Shown here: positions 24,204-31,389 of the stretch, piece after piece | How positions within the stretch are numbered: position 1 is the first letter of the stretch | How the letters are laid out: every line of letters begins with the position of its first letter | Assembly (NCBI GenBank): GCA_036562765.1 | Contig: DATCJO010000159.1 | Location: 1-35,143 of the forward strand | Source of the DNA: JAAYFT01 sp036562765 | GTDB lineage: Bacteria > Bacillota > Clostridia > Tissierellales > Tissierellaceae | Direction of reading: 5' to 3' | DNA length: 35,143 nt | The notes under the pieces: generated by a model | What the model was told of the DNA's origin: nothing | The model's input: the letters and a program-made list of their open reading frames with translations, nothing else | Database searches by the model: none | Translations under genes and position numbers: made by a program

Positions 24204-24853
24204 TGATTAGAGGGGATATGGTGAAAGAAAAGATTATAATTATTGGGTTACTTGAAGAAGCAAATGATAAAAACACCTTTAAGCTACTTAAGAAGATGTT
24301 TAATTTTTTGGGCTACAGCCAAAATTCTGTTTCTAAATCCAGCAATTTTTTTATCTTTAATAAAGAGGATTCAAATATACTACTTATAGATATAGAATCA
24401 AATACCTTAAGCTGCTTATTGAAGTGGGGATTTCAGTTTGATATAATCATCCATACTTCTTTCGATAACTTGGAATTCAACAGCAACAAATTAAAAGAAT
24501 TAGTTGCCAGTTCAAAATATCTAATAATTAATTCTGACGATGAAAAGTGGACCTATTTATTAAATGATAATATAACGACAATAATTATAACCTATGGTTT
24601 TAATAATAAGGCAACTATTAACCTTTCGAGTTTTGACAAGGATGATGCTATAGAGGCAAATATTTGTATTCAACGTGAAATTCAAACTATCGATAAAAAA
24701 ATTGTGGAACCCTTTGAATTACCAGTAAAAATAAATTCAAGGGAGAAAATAAACATCTACTCTATTTTATCCGTCATTGCATGCGGAATTGTTATGGGGA
24801 TAGATTTTACAAATATTAATATTTCTTTGATTTACAATAGATATCAGAAATGA
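24203..24853 (+). CDS. Degenerate Mur-ligase-like central-domain protein
   Basis: A 216-residue protein I read as a stand-alone Mur ligase central domain. Likeness to MurE-type enzymes is seen in GLLEEANDKNTFKLL (where a P-loop GTNGKTT would be), IDIESNTLSCLLKWGFQFDIIIHTS (compare EVSS...FDVAVFTNL), LIINSDDEK (compare VINADDP), ITYGFNNKA and INIYSILSVIACGIVMGID. The P-loop glycines are lost and both the UDP-binding N-terminal and the C-terminal ligase domains are absent, so catalysis is unlikely. The start is uncertain: ATG at 24203 overlaps the pdaB stop, while GTG at 24221 has the best-spaced GAGGGG. It may regulate or scaffold wall synthesis during sporulation (inference). Confidence 0.6.
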   Translation: MIRGDMVKEKIIIIGLLEEANDKNTFKLLKKMFNFLGYSQNSVSKSSNFFIFNKEDSNILLIDIESNTLSCLLKWGFQFDIIIHTSFDNLEFNSNKLKELVASSKYLIINSDDEKWTYLLNDNITTIIITYGFNNKATINLSSFDKDDAIEANICIQREIQTIDKKIVEPFELPVKINSREKINIYSILSVIACGIVMGIDFTNINISLIYNRYQK

Positions 24854-24941
24854 TAAAATATATTGAGAAAATATTAACATATTTTTTTAATAGTATGAAA
24901 TTAATATTAAAACGATAAAATTTAAACATATACAAAAGAAG

Positions 24942-24999
24942 AATCTATATCTTTTTTTGTTATATTATTTTCCCTCCCAGAATATATTAGATATAGATT
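24942..24999. repeat. Inverted repeat upstream of the SSB-like gene
   Basis: AATCTATATCT (24942-24952) and AGATATAGATT (24989-24999) are perfect 11-base complements 36 bases apart, 31 bases before the SSB-like start. It could be an operator, a leader hairpin or chance in AT-rich DNA. Confidence 0.4.
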
Positions 25000-25030
25000 A
25001 AAAAACATATGAATAGGAGTTGATGATTAA

Positions 25031-25705
25031 ATGCTAGACAATTTAAAAGAAACTAATATGGTTAAATTAGTAGGTAAGATCGCCAGCGAGAAAACATTCA
25101 GCCATGAGATTTATGGTGAAGGATTTTACAATGTTTTTTTGGAAATCCCTAGATTAAGTGAAGCGGTAGATTTGCTTCCCGTAACCATTTCAGAAAGGCT
25201 TATTGTTAATATGGATTTATCTATAGGGACTTATGTTATAATAGAAGGGCAGTTGAGATCTTACAACAGATTGATTGACAACAGTAATAAGCTTATCTTA
25301 ACTATTTTTGCAAAAGATATTTACATACCTGATGAAAAAGAATTAAAAGAAGCTATAAGAAAACCAAATGAAATCTTCCTAGATGGGTATATATGTAAAA
25401 AGCCAGTTTATAGAACAACTCCTTTTGGGAGGGAAATTACTGATTTACTGATTGCAGTGAACAGGGCGTACAATAAATCTGACTATATTCCATGTATAGC
25501 TTGGGGTAGGAATGCAAGATTTTGTCAAAATATGTTAGTTGGCGATCACATTAAAGTTTGGGGTAGAGTGCAAAGCAGGGAATATCAAAAGAAGCTTCCT
25601 TCTGGTAAAATCGAAACTAGGATTGCTTATGAAGTATCCATATCAAGGTTGGAATATATTGAAAATGACAACAACAGGTTGGAGGTCTGCAGAGCTGAAG
25701 GATAA
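25031..25705 (+). CDS. SSB-like protein with two OB folds
   Basis: A 224-residue protein with two single-stranded-DNA-binding OB-fold halves: residues about 8-105 (MVKLVGKIASEKTFS ... LSIGTYVIIEGQLRSY) and about 115-212 (EIFLDGYICKKPVYRTTPFGREITDLLIAVNR ... VGDHIKVWGRVQSR). The second half is the better match to canonical SSB, including CIAWGRNARF. There is no acidic DDDIPF-type tail, so it is not the main replicative SSB. It may be a sporulation or repair paralogue; the role is unknown. TAGGAG lies upstream of the ATG. The 46-residue membrane protein follows after 23 bases. Confidence 0.75.
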   Translation: MLDNLKETNMVKLVGKIASEKTFSHEIYGEGFYNVFLEIPRLSEAVDLLPVTISERLIVNMDLSIGTYVIIEGQLRSYNRLIDNSNKLILTIFAKDIYIPDEKELKEAIRKPNEIFLDGYICKKPVYRTTPFGREITDLLIAVNRAYNKSDYIPCIAWGRNARFCQNMLVGDHIKVWGRVQSREYQKKLPSGKIETRIAYEVSISRLEYIENDNNRLEVCRAEG

Positions 25706-25728
25706 AATTTAACGAAAGGAAAAAAATT

Positions 25729-25869
25729 ATGGATACAAAATTAATTTTTAGTGCTATAATGTTGATAATACTAGTTAGTCTTCAATATACATTAAATTTA
25801 ATTTTAAAAGAACTAAGGGAAATAAAAAAAGTGCTGATGTCAGAATCAAAGAAAATTAACTTAAAATGA
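25729..25869 (+). CDS. Small single-pass membrane protein, 46 residues
   Basis: A short gene between the SSB-like gene and hpt. AAAGGA precedes the ATG. It encodes one hydrophobic segment (about residues 5-26, LIFSAIMLIILVSLQYTLNL) followed by a charged tail ELREIKKVL ending in KKINLK. Its stop overlaps an in-frame ATG of the hpt reading frame. I do not recognise a family. The tail could form a short amphipathic helix on the inner face of the membrane. Confidence 0.6.
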   Translation: MDTKLIFSAIMLIILVSLQYTLNLILKELREIKKVLMSESKKINLK

Positions 25870-25883
25870 AAGGAGAGAAAAAT

Positions 25884-26408
25884 TTGGAGAGCAGCAAAAG
25901 AGAAAGAATCCTTTACAGTAGGGAAGAGATTAGCCATAGAGTTAAAGAACTAGGACGCATGATATCTGAATGTTATAAGGATAAGAACTTATTAGTAGTG
26001 TCATTGCTTAGAGGAAGTTTTATTTTCACTGCGGACTTAGTAAGGGAATTATCTATACCTGTCGAGATTGATTTTATGACTACTTCTAGTTATGGCAACA
26101 GCGAGACATCCACTGGAGTAGTAGAAATTGTTCATGATATTAGGGCAAACGCAGAGGGTAAAGATATTCTCATTGTTGACGACATTATGGATTCTGGATA
26201 TACTTTAAAAAAGGTTAAGGAAGTTTTAAACCATAAGAATCCAAGGTCTATAAAAATATGTGTACTACTTGATAAACCAAGTAGGAGAAAGGTAGACATA
26301 CAACCAGATTTCGTTGGCTTCACTATTCCGGATGTTTTTATTGTGGGATATGGGCTTAATTATGGCGATTATTACAGGAATATTCCATACATCTTTACTT
26401 TTGAATAA
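25884..26408 (+). CDS. hpt: Hypoxanthine phosphoribosyltransferase
   Basis: A purine-salvage enzyme that converts hypoxanthine and guanine with PRPP to IMP and GMP. The PRPP motif is ILIVDDIMDSGYTLKKV, the catalytic flexible-loop region contains TTSSYGNSETSTG, and the protein starts with the family pattern ILYSREEI. The TTG at 25884 (174 residues) is preferred: AAAGGAG lies nine bases before it, whereas the ATG at 25866 has no ribosome binding site and overlaps that motif. In many Firmicutes hpt lies beside tilS and ftsH; here it does not. A strong terminator follows. Confidence 0.93.
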   Translation: MESSKRERILYSREEISHRVKELGRMISECYKDKNLLVVSLLRGSFIFTADLVRELSIPVEIDFMTTSSYGNSETSTGVVEIVHDIRANAEGKDILIVDDIMDSGYTLKKVKEVLNHKNPRSIKICVLLDKPSRRKVDIQPDFVGFTIPDVFIVGYGLNYGDYYRNIPYIFTFE

Positions 26409-26440
26409 TTCACCTACAGATTTTTTTCTGTAGGTGAATT
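26407..26440 (+). terminator. Terminator after hpt
   Basis: A perfect 13-bp stem (26407-26419 with 26428-26440). The downstream T tract is short. Confidence 0.7.
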
Positions 26441-26472
26441 TATTCTATTAATAAAGGTTTCGAGGTGATATG

Positions 26473-27384
26473 ATGAAGGATTCCAATAGGCCAACTATAC
26501 TGGAAGCAAATTTACTGTATTTAATTTTGGGCATCTTGCTATTTTTATTAGGAAGTTATGTACAAAGACGGGAAATTTATTCTGGGCTGTTGATTACAGA
26601 GTATTTGATTATAATGCTTCCTAATCTTATATTTCTAAAAATAAAGGGACTGTCTTTAAAAGATACATTAAGGCTTAATAAAATAAGCCTAAAGCAGATT
26701 GCCTATATAGTTTTAATTATGATATTTTCATATCCTATAGCAGTTTTTTTAAATACTCTAGTCTTGAATATATTAAATCTATTTGGAGAGCCCAGTATTA
26801 GCACTGTGCCCATTCCAGATACAAAAGAAAAATATTTATTAAGTCTTTTTGTAATAGGTTTAACTCCAGGAATTTGTGAAGAAATAATGTTTAGAGGAAC
26901 TATTTTGAGGGCTTATGAAAGAATAGGGAAAGCGAAAGCAATTATATACTCAGCAGTCCTTTTTGGAATATTTCATTTGAACTTACAAAATTTGCTTGGA
27001 CCAATATTCCTTGGATTCATTTTAGCAACTATTCTCTATAAGACAAATTCAATATTTGCATCGATGATGGCCCATGGAATAAGCAACACCATTGCCATGA
27101 CCCTTGGTTACTTTGCAACTAAGATTCAAAGTTCTGCTGGTGATGTTGCAGCCTATGAAATCCCATATAAAGTACAGCTTTTACTGTCATTAGTTTGGTT
27201 TAGTATAATTGCATTAATTTCATCTTTTGTATTGAGGAAACTATTGAAAAATTTGCCAGGTAGTGAAGTTAACTTTGACATTGTGGAAAAACAAGAGGAA
27301 AATATAAGTATTCTTTCCTTTCTGCCTATATTGTTGATACTTGTATTATTTATAATAATACAAGTAAAATATTTGTATGTATGA
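26473..27384 (+). CDS. CPBP family intramembrane metalloprotease
   Basis: A 303-residue multi-pass membrane protein of the CAAX-protease/bacteriocin-processing family. The catalytic motifs are EEIMFRG (EExxxR), FGIFHLN and MAHGISN. Such proteins cleave or modify membrane peptides, and some give immunity to bacteriocins; the substrate here is unknown. There are two adjacent ATGs; 26473 has the better spacing from GAGGTG. The C-terminus adds a linker and one more hydrophobic helix (LPILLILVLFIIIQV). A hairpin-controlled SASP gene follows 48 bases later. Confidence 0.87.
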   Translation: MKDSNRPTILEANLLYLILGILLFLLGSYVQRREIYSGLLITEYLIIMLPNLIFLKIKGLSLKDTLRLNKISLKQIAYIVLIMIFSYPIAVFLNTLVLNILNLFGEPSISTVPIPDTKEKYLLSLFVIGLTPGICEEIMFRGTILRAYERIGKAKAIIYSAVLFGIFHLNLQNLLGPIFLGFILATILYKTNSIFASMMAHGISNTIAMTLGYFATKIQSSAGDVAAYEIPYKVQLLLSLVWFSIIALISSFVLRKLLKNLPGSEVNFDIVEKQEENISILSFLPILLILVLFIIIQVKYLYV

Positions 27385-27393
27385 GTATAAAAA

Positions 27394-27425
27394 TAGGGGT
27401 TTCTCCTAATACTAATTATTAGGAG
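27394..27425 (+). promoter_or_regulatory. Two competing hairpins at the RBS of the SASP-like gene
   Basis: CTCCTAATA (27403-27411) pairs perfectly with TATTAGGAG (27417-27425), hiding most of the ribosome binding site AGGAGGG (27421-27427). The same CTCCTA can instead close a 6-bp hairpin with upstream TAGGGG (27394-27399, loop TTT, one G-U pair), which would free it. The two structures are mutually exclusive. Confidence 0.6.
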
Positions 27426-27432
27426 GGATCGT

Positions 27433-27621
27433 ATGAAAAAGAAAAAGCAAAAAATAGAAACTTTAGAAGATAAATTGAAATATGAAATAGCTGAAGAACT
27501 TGGATTAACTGAAAAGATTAAAGAAGTAGGCTGGGGAGGACTAACTGCAAAGGAATCAGGGAAAATAGGCGGATTGTTGGCAGTGAGGAAAAAGAAGATG
27601 AATAAGAAAGATGAAACATAA
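27433..27621 (+). CDS. SASP-like spore protein (SspF-type, alpha/beta)
   Basis: A 62-residue lysine-rich protein. LKYEIAEELGLTEKIKEVGWGGLTAKESGKIGGLL matches the alpha/beta SASP core, closest in form to SspF-type members, with KYEIAEELG at the GPR cleavage region. It should bind spore DNA. AGGAGGG lies six bases before the ATG, inside a predicted hairpin. It ends 12 bases before the methyltransferase start, so they may share a message. Confidence 0.85.
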   Translation: MKKKKQKIETLEDKLKYEIAEELGLTEKIKEVGWGGLTAKESGKIGGLLAVRKKKMNKKDET

Positions 27622-27633
27622 GGGGGAATGCAA

Positions 27634-28374
27634 TTGAATATTTACAATAAATTTGCTTATTTGTATGATGATTTGATGGAAGATGTTGATTACGAAAAAT
27701 GGTTTAACTACATAGAAGATATATTTAAAAGCTATAATAAGGCTCCAAAGAAAATACTTGAAATGGCATGTGGTACAGGTAATCTTTCCTATTATTTGGG
27801 AAAGAGTGGCTACATGTTAACTTGTTTTGACTTTTCTGAGGACATGCTGTCTAAAGCCTATGAAAAGCTGAGAAAATTAAAAAATGTAAGGCTGATAAGA
27901 CAAGATATGGTAAATTTTAAATTCAGCGAAACCTTTGATGCTGTAGTTTCTGTTTGCGACAGCATTAATTATATAACTGATGAAAAGGATTTATTAAAAA
28001 CCTTTAGGAATGTATGGAATCATTTGGAAGATGGTGGTATATTTATATTTGATATAAATTCCTATTATAAGCTAAAAGATGTAATTGGAAACAACACATT
28101 TGTTGAAGACAGGGAGAATGTTTTTTATGTTTGGGAAAATTACTTTGATGAAGAAACTAATATATGTAATTTTTATTTGACTTTTTTTGTTAGCGAAGAC
28201 GGGGAAAACTTTACCCGATTTGATGAAGAGCACAGGGAAAGAGCATATAAAGTAGAGGATATTGTAAATATGTTAATAGAATCTGGATTTAGCAGTGTAG
28301 ATTACTATTCAGCATTTACCTTTGATATTCCAGATGAAAAAACTGAAAGGATAAATTTTGTGGCATTAAAATAA
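27634..28374 (+). CDS. Class I SAM-dependent methyltransferase
   Basis: A 246-residue cytoplasmic methyltransferase. SAM-binding motif I is ILEMACGTGNLSYYL, followed by the acidic motif in LTCFDFSEDML and the post-motif RLIRQDM and DAVVSVCDSINYI. The C-terminal part (DEEHRERAYKVEDIVNMLIESGF) is typical of the YqeM-like group in Firmicutes. The substrate is unknown. TTG at 27634 has GGGGG seven bases upstream; the ATG at 27628 is only one base from it and is unlikely. hslO follows after 17 bases in the same direction. Confidence 0.85.
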   Translation: MNIYNKFAYLYDDLMEDVDYEKWFNYIEDIFKSYNKAPKKILEMACGTGNLSYYLGKSGYMLTCFDFSEDMLSKAYEKLRKLKNVRLIRQDMVNFKFSETFDAVVSVCDSINYITDEKDLLKTFRNVWNHLEDGGIFIFDINSYYKLKDVIGNNTFVEDRENVFYVWENYFDEETNICNFYLTFFVSEDGENFTRFDEEHRERAYKVEDIVNMLIESGFSSVDYYSAFTFDIPDEKTERINFVALK

Positions 28375-28391
28375 GATGTAGGAGTGATAAG

Positions 28392-29270
28392 ATGAATGAT
28401 TATTTAATTAGAGCAATAGATAAGAAAGAGAATATCAGGCTATTTGTTGCAGTTACAACCAATATGGTTGAAAAAGCAAGAAAAATACATAATACCTCTC
28501 CAACTGCTACAGCTGCTTTAGGGAGAACCCTCACTGCTGCAGTAATGATGGGAGCAATGATGAAAAACCCAACTGATAAGTTAACCTTAAGGATAAATGG
28601 CGGAGGGCCTATAGGTACTATTTTAGCAGTAGCAGATAATAAGGGAAAAGTAAAAGGGTATGTAGGCAACCCTTATGCAGATTTGCCAAGTAGAAAAGAT
28701 GGGAAATTAGATGTTGGAGGAGTTGTTGGGAAACAAGGGACCTTGACAGTCATAGTAGACTATGGATTAAAGGAACCCTATGTTGGGCAGACAAATCTGG
28801 TATCTGGAGAAATTGCAGAAGATTTGGCAACCTATTATGTAGTTTCTGAACAACAGCCATCAGCAGTTGGATTAGGCGTATTAGTGGACAGGGACATAAC
28901 AGTAAGGGCAGCAGGAGGATATATTCTTCAATTAATGCCCAATGTTCCAGATGAAGATATAAATGTAATCGAAAAGGCTATTTCTAAAATGGAACCTGTA
29001 TCAAAGCTGGTAGATATGGGATTATCTCCTGAGGAGATAATGGAAAAATTAGTTGGAAGTTTTGAAATGAGAATTTTGGATAAAATAGATGTTGAATATA
29101 AATGTGACTGTTCTAGAGAAAGGATTGAAAATATTCTAATTAGTTTAGGTAAAGAAGAACTTCAAGATATGATTGAGAAGGATGGAAAAGGCGAAGTAAT
29201 TTGCCATTTCTGTAATACAAAATATAATTTTACAAAAGAAGAGTTGCAAGAACTTCTATCAAGGATTTAA
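28392..29270 (+). CDS. hslO: Redox-regulated chaperone Hsp33
   Basis: A holdase that protects unfolding proteins during oxidative stress. At 292 residues it matches the family. The zinc switch is complete: C238-x-C240 (KCDCS) and C271-x2-C274 (CHFC). The N-terminal domain has GGGPIGTI and GNPYADLP. With reduced cysteines bound to zinc the protein is inactive; oxidation releases zinc and unfolds the linker. GTAGGAGTG precedes the ATG. The ATP-grasp pair follows after 18 bases, so it is probably the same transcript. Confidence 0.95.
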   Translation: MNDYLIRAIDKKENIRLFVAVTTNMVEKARKIHNTSPTATAALGRTLTAAVMMGAMMKNPTDKLTLRINGGGPIGTILAVADNKGKVKGYVGNPYADLPSRKDGKLDVGGVVGKQGTLTVIVDYGLKEPYVGQTNLVSGEIAEDLATYYVVSEQQPSAVGLGVLVDRDITVRAAGGYILQLMPNVPDEDINVIEKAISKMEPVSKLVDMGLSPEEIMEKLVGSFEMRILDKIDVEYKCDCSRERIENILISLGKEELQDMIEKDGKGEVICHFCNTKYNFTKEELQELLSRI

Positions 29271-29288
29271 TTCACTGGAGGCCATAAT

Positions 29289-30173
29289 ATGAAAGGTTGG
29301 ATAATATACAACGGTGCCTTGAGAATAAAGAAAGTTGAAAGGCTAGTTCAAAAGCTTGCTCAGGAAGGGAAGAAAAAGAAGATAGATTTGATGCTTGTAA
29401 AGAATAACCAAATAATGCCATGCTACAGTCCGTTTGGGAAACCTGAGTTAAAAAGCCTTATAGATTTAGAAGAGCCAGATTTCATTATTTTTTGGGATAA
29501 GGATATTTTCTTAGCAAAGCATCTTGAAGAAATGGGTTATAAGTTGTTTAATTCAAGGGAAGCCATAGAAAGCTGCGACGACAAGGCTTTGATGCACTTA
29601 AAGCTTTCAAAGACTGGTTTAAGGGTACCTAAAACAATTGTTGGGCCCTTTGTATTTCAACAGCAAAACTTAAGCGATGAATATTTAGACAGGGTATTTG
29701 AAGAATTAGGAGATAAGATAATATTAAAAGAAACTCATGGTTCCTTTGGAATGCAGGTATACTTGATAAATAGCAAAGAAGAATTGAAATCTAAGATTAT
29801 GGAATTAGGTAGTAGAAGGTTTATAATGCAGGAATTTATAGATACAAGCTGTGGAAAAGATATTAGGGTAAATATAATAGGCGATAAGGTAATTGGGGCT
29901 ATGGAAAGGGTAAATCCGTCAGACTTTAGGGCAAATATTACCTTAGGTGCAGTAGGAAAGTATGTTGAGTTAAACGATATTCAAAAAGAAGTTGCTCTTA
30001 AGGCTCACAAGGCATTAAACCTTGATTTCAGTGGAGTGGATATACTTTATGGTAAAGATGGTGAGCCAATTTTATGTGAGTTAAATTCCAATGTAAATTA
30101 TTTAAGTTTTGAAGAAGCATCGGGCATTAACTTTGGCTCCCTTCTTTTAGATTATATCATGGAGAGGTTATAA
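29289..30173 (+). CDS. RimK/LysX-type ATP-grasp ligase, first of a pair
   Basis: A 294-residue ATP-grasp carboxylate-amine/thiol ligase. ATP-grasp features are KIILKETHGSFGMQV (P-loop-like), the hinge RRFIMQEFID, then GKDIRVNIIGDKVIGAMERV, and metal ligands in FSGVDILYGKDGEPILCELNSN. This resembles RimK and LysX, which add amino acids to peptide or protein acceptors. The substrate is unknown. Its stop overlaps the start of the second ATP-grasp gene by one base. CTGGAGG lies upstream of the ATG. There is no membrane segment, so it is probably cytoplasmic. Confidence 0.82.
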   Translation: MKGWIIYNGALRIKKVERLVQKLAQEGKKKKIDLMLVKNNQIMPCYSPFGKPELKSLIDLEEPDFIIFWDKDIFLAKHLEEMGYKLFNSREAIESCDDKALMHLKLSKTGLRVPKTIVGPFVFQQQNLSDEYLDRVFEELGDKIILKETHGSFGMQVYLINSKEELKSKIMELGSRRFIMQEFIDTSCGKDIRVNIIGDKVIGAMERVNPSDFRANITLGAVGKYVELNDIQKEVALKAHKALNLDFSGVDILYGKDGEPILCELNSNVNYLSFEEASGINFGSLLLDYIMERL

Positions 30174-30955
30174 TGAATGGATTGTTGATGTACTGCAAAG
30201 AAGATTTTGAAAAAAACAAATCCTATATTGACTGGCTAATTGAAACAGGAAAAGAATATGGTCTCAATATAAGATTTATTTTCAAAGAAGATTTTTTAAA
30301 AAAAGGATTATCAAAAGATTACAAAGTAGATTTTGTAATTAATAGGACTAGATGTTATGAAATTAGCTTGATGTTTGAATTAAACAATATTAGGGTTTTC
30401 AACAATTCTACTATAACACTCCTTGGGAATAATAAGCTAGCAGCATATAAATATGCTAAAGATAGAGGATATGCCTTTCCTGAAGTATTCGTTTCATGGG
30501 AAAATAAAAGGAATGTAATATCAAAGCCCTACAATGGCCATGGAGGACAGGGAATAGACCTAATTGAAAATATTGTTATCAATGGTGATGAAATAAGGCT
30601 TCAACAGGAATTTCTTACAGACATAATAGGGGATGTAAGATTTTATGTAATAGATAATAGGATTATTCACAGCGTATTGAGGATACCAAAGGGAAAAATC
30701 GTATCAAATTTCTCTCAAGGTGGAGATGTTAAATATTATGAATATGATTATAAGCAAAAGGAATATGTTGAAAACTTACTAAAAGGCTTAAAATTTGATT
30801 ATGCTGGCATTGATTTCTTGTTGACTAAAAACAATGACCTAATATTTAATGAAATAGAAGATGTAGTTGGAAGTAGGATGTTGAGTAAACTTGGGATAAA
30901 TAACACTACTGAACTTTTTATAGAACATATTGCCAGGGAAATGAAAAACAGTTGA
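30173..30955 (+). CDS. ATP-grasp ligase, second of a pair
   Basis: A 260-residue ATP-grasp protein, divergent from its neighbour. The core reads VISKPYNGHGGQGIDLIEN (P-loop-like), RLQQEFL (hinge), GDVRFYVIDNRIIHSVLRI, then metal ligands in YAGIDFLLTKN and FNEIEDVVGSRML. The canonical E-x-N of the metal site is replaced by N-E-I-E-D, as in a less common subgroup, so the chemistry may differ. The ATG overlaps the preceding stop (TAATG), implying coupled translation. A tRNA promoter starts in its last codons. Confidence 0.8.
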   Translation: MNGLLMYCKEDFEKNKSYIDWLIETGKEYGLNIRFIFKEDFLKKGLSKDYKVDFVINRTRCYEISLMFELNNIRVFNNSTITLLGNNKLAAYKYAKDRGYAFPEVFVSWENKRNVISKPYNGHGGQGIDLIENIVINGDEIRLQQEFLTDIIGDVRFYVIDNRIIHSVLRIPKGKIVSNFSQGGDVKYYEYDYKQKEYVENLLKGLKFDYAGIDFLLTKNNDLIFNEIEDVVGSRMLSKLGINNTTELFIEHIAREMKNS

Positions 30956-30980
30956 CAATTTGGCTGAGATTTTATATACT
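30952..30980 (+). promoter_or_regulatory. Promoter of tRNA-Phe
   Basis: TTGACA (30952-30957), a 17-base spacer, TATACT (30975-30980). The -35 overlaps the stop of the ATP-grasp gene. Confidence 0.8.
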
Positions 30981-31005
30981 ATTAAATGTCGCACGATTTA
31001 TGAGC

Positions 31006-31078
<73 letters not shown>

Positions 31079-31096
31079 TTTGCTGTAAATTCAGTA

Positions 31097-31125
31097 TTGA
31101 CAATAGTTTAAAAAAATGCTATTAT
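31097..31125 (+). promoter_or_regulatory. Promoter of tRNA-Gly and tRNA-Cys
   Basis: TTGACA (31097-31102), a 17-base spacer and an extended -10, TGCTATTAT, with hexamer 31120-31125. A TATAAT three bases downstream gives a longer spacer and is a second choice. Confidence 0.7.
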
Positions 31126-31147
31126 AATTAAGCGAAGTAAATATCGT

Positions 31148-31222
31148 GCGGAAGTGGCTCAGGGGTAGAGCATCGCCTTGCCAAGGCGAGGGTCGCGAGT
31201 TCGAATCTCGTCTTCCGCTCCA
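31148..31222 (+). tRNA. tRNA-Gly (GCC)
   Basis: Acceptor GCGGAAG with CTTCCGC, anticodon loop TTGCCAA giving GCC, T-arm GAGTTCGAATCTC. The discriminator is T and CCA is encoded, ending at 31222. Confidence 0.97.
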
Positions 31223-31228
31223 TGTTGG

Positions 31229-31245
31229 GCCCTATTTAATAGGGC
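31229..31245 (+). other. Spacer hairpin between tRNA-Gly and tRNA-Cys
   Basis: GCCCTAT (31229-31235) pairs with ATAGGGC (31239-31245) across TTA. It has no T run and probably aids processing of the joint precursor. Confidence 0.5.
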
Positions 31246-31254
31246 TAATTATAT

Positions 31255-31325
<71 letters not shown>

Positions 31326-31328
31326 TTG

Positions 31329-31358
31329 AAATCTCTAGGACTTAGTCCTAGAGATTTT
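31329..31358 (+). terminator. Terminator after the tRNA genes
   Basis: A perfect 12-bp stem, 31329-31340 with 31346-31357, loop CTTAG, followed by T residues. Confidence 0.9.
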
Positions 31359-31389
31359 TTGTATATTTTAAAAATTAGCAGGTGGTTGT

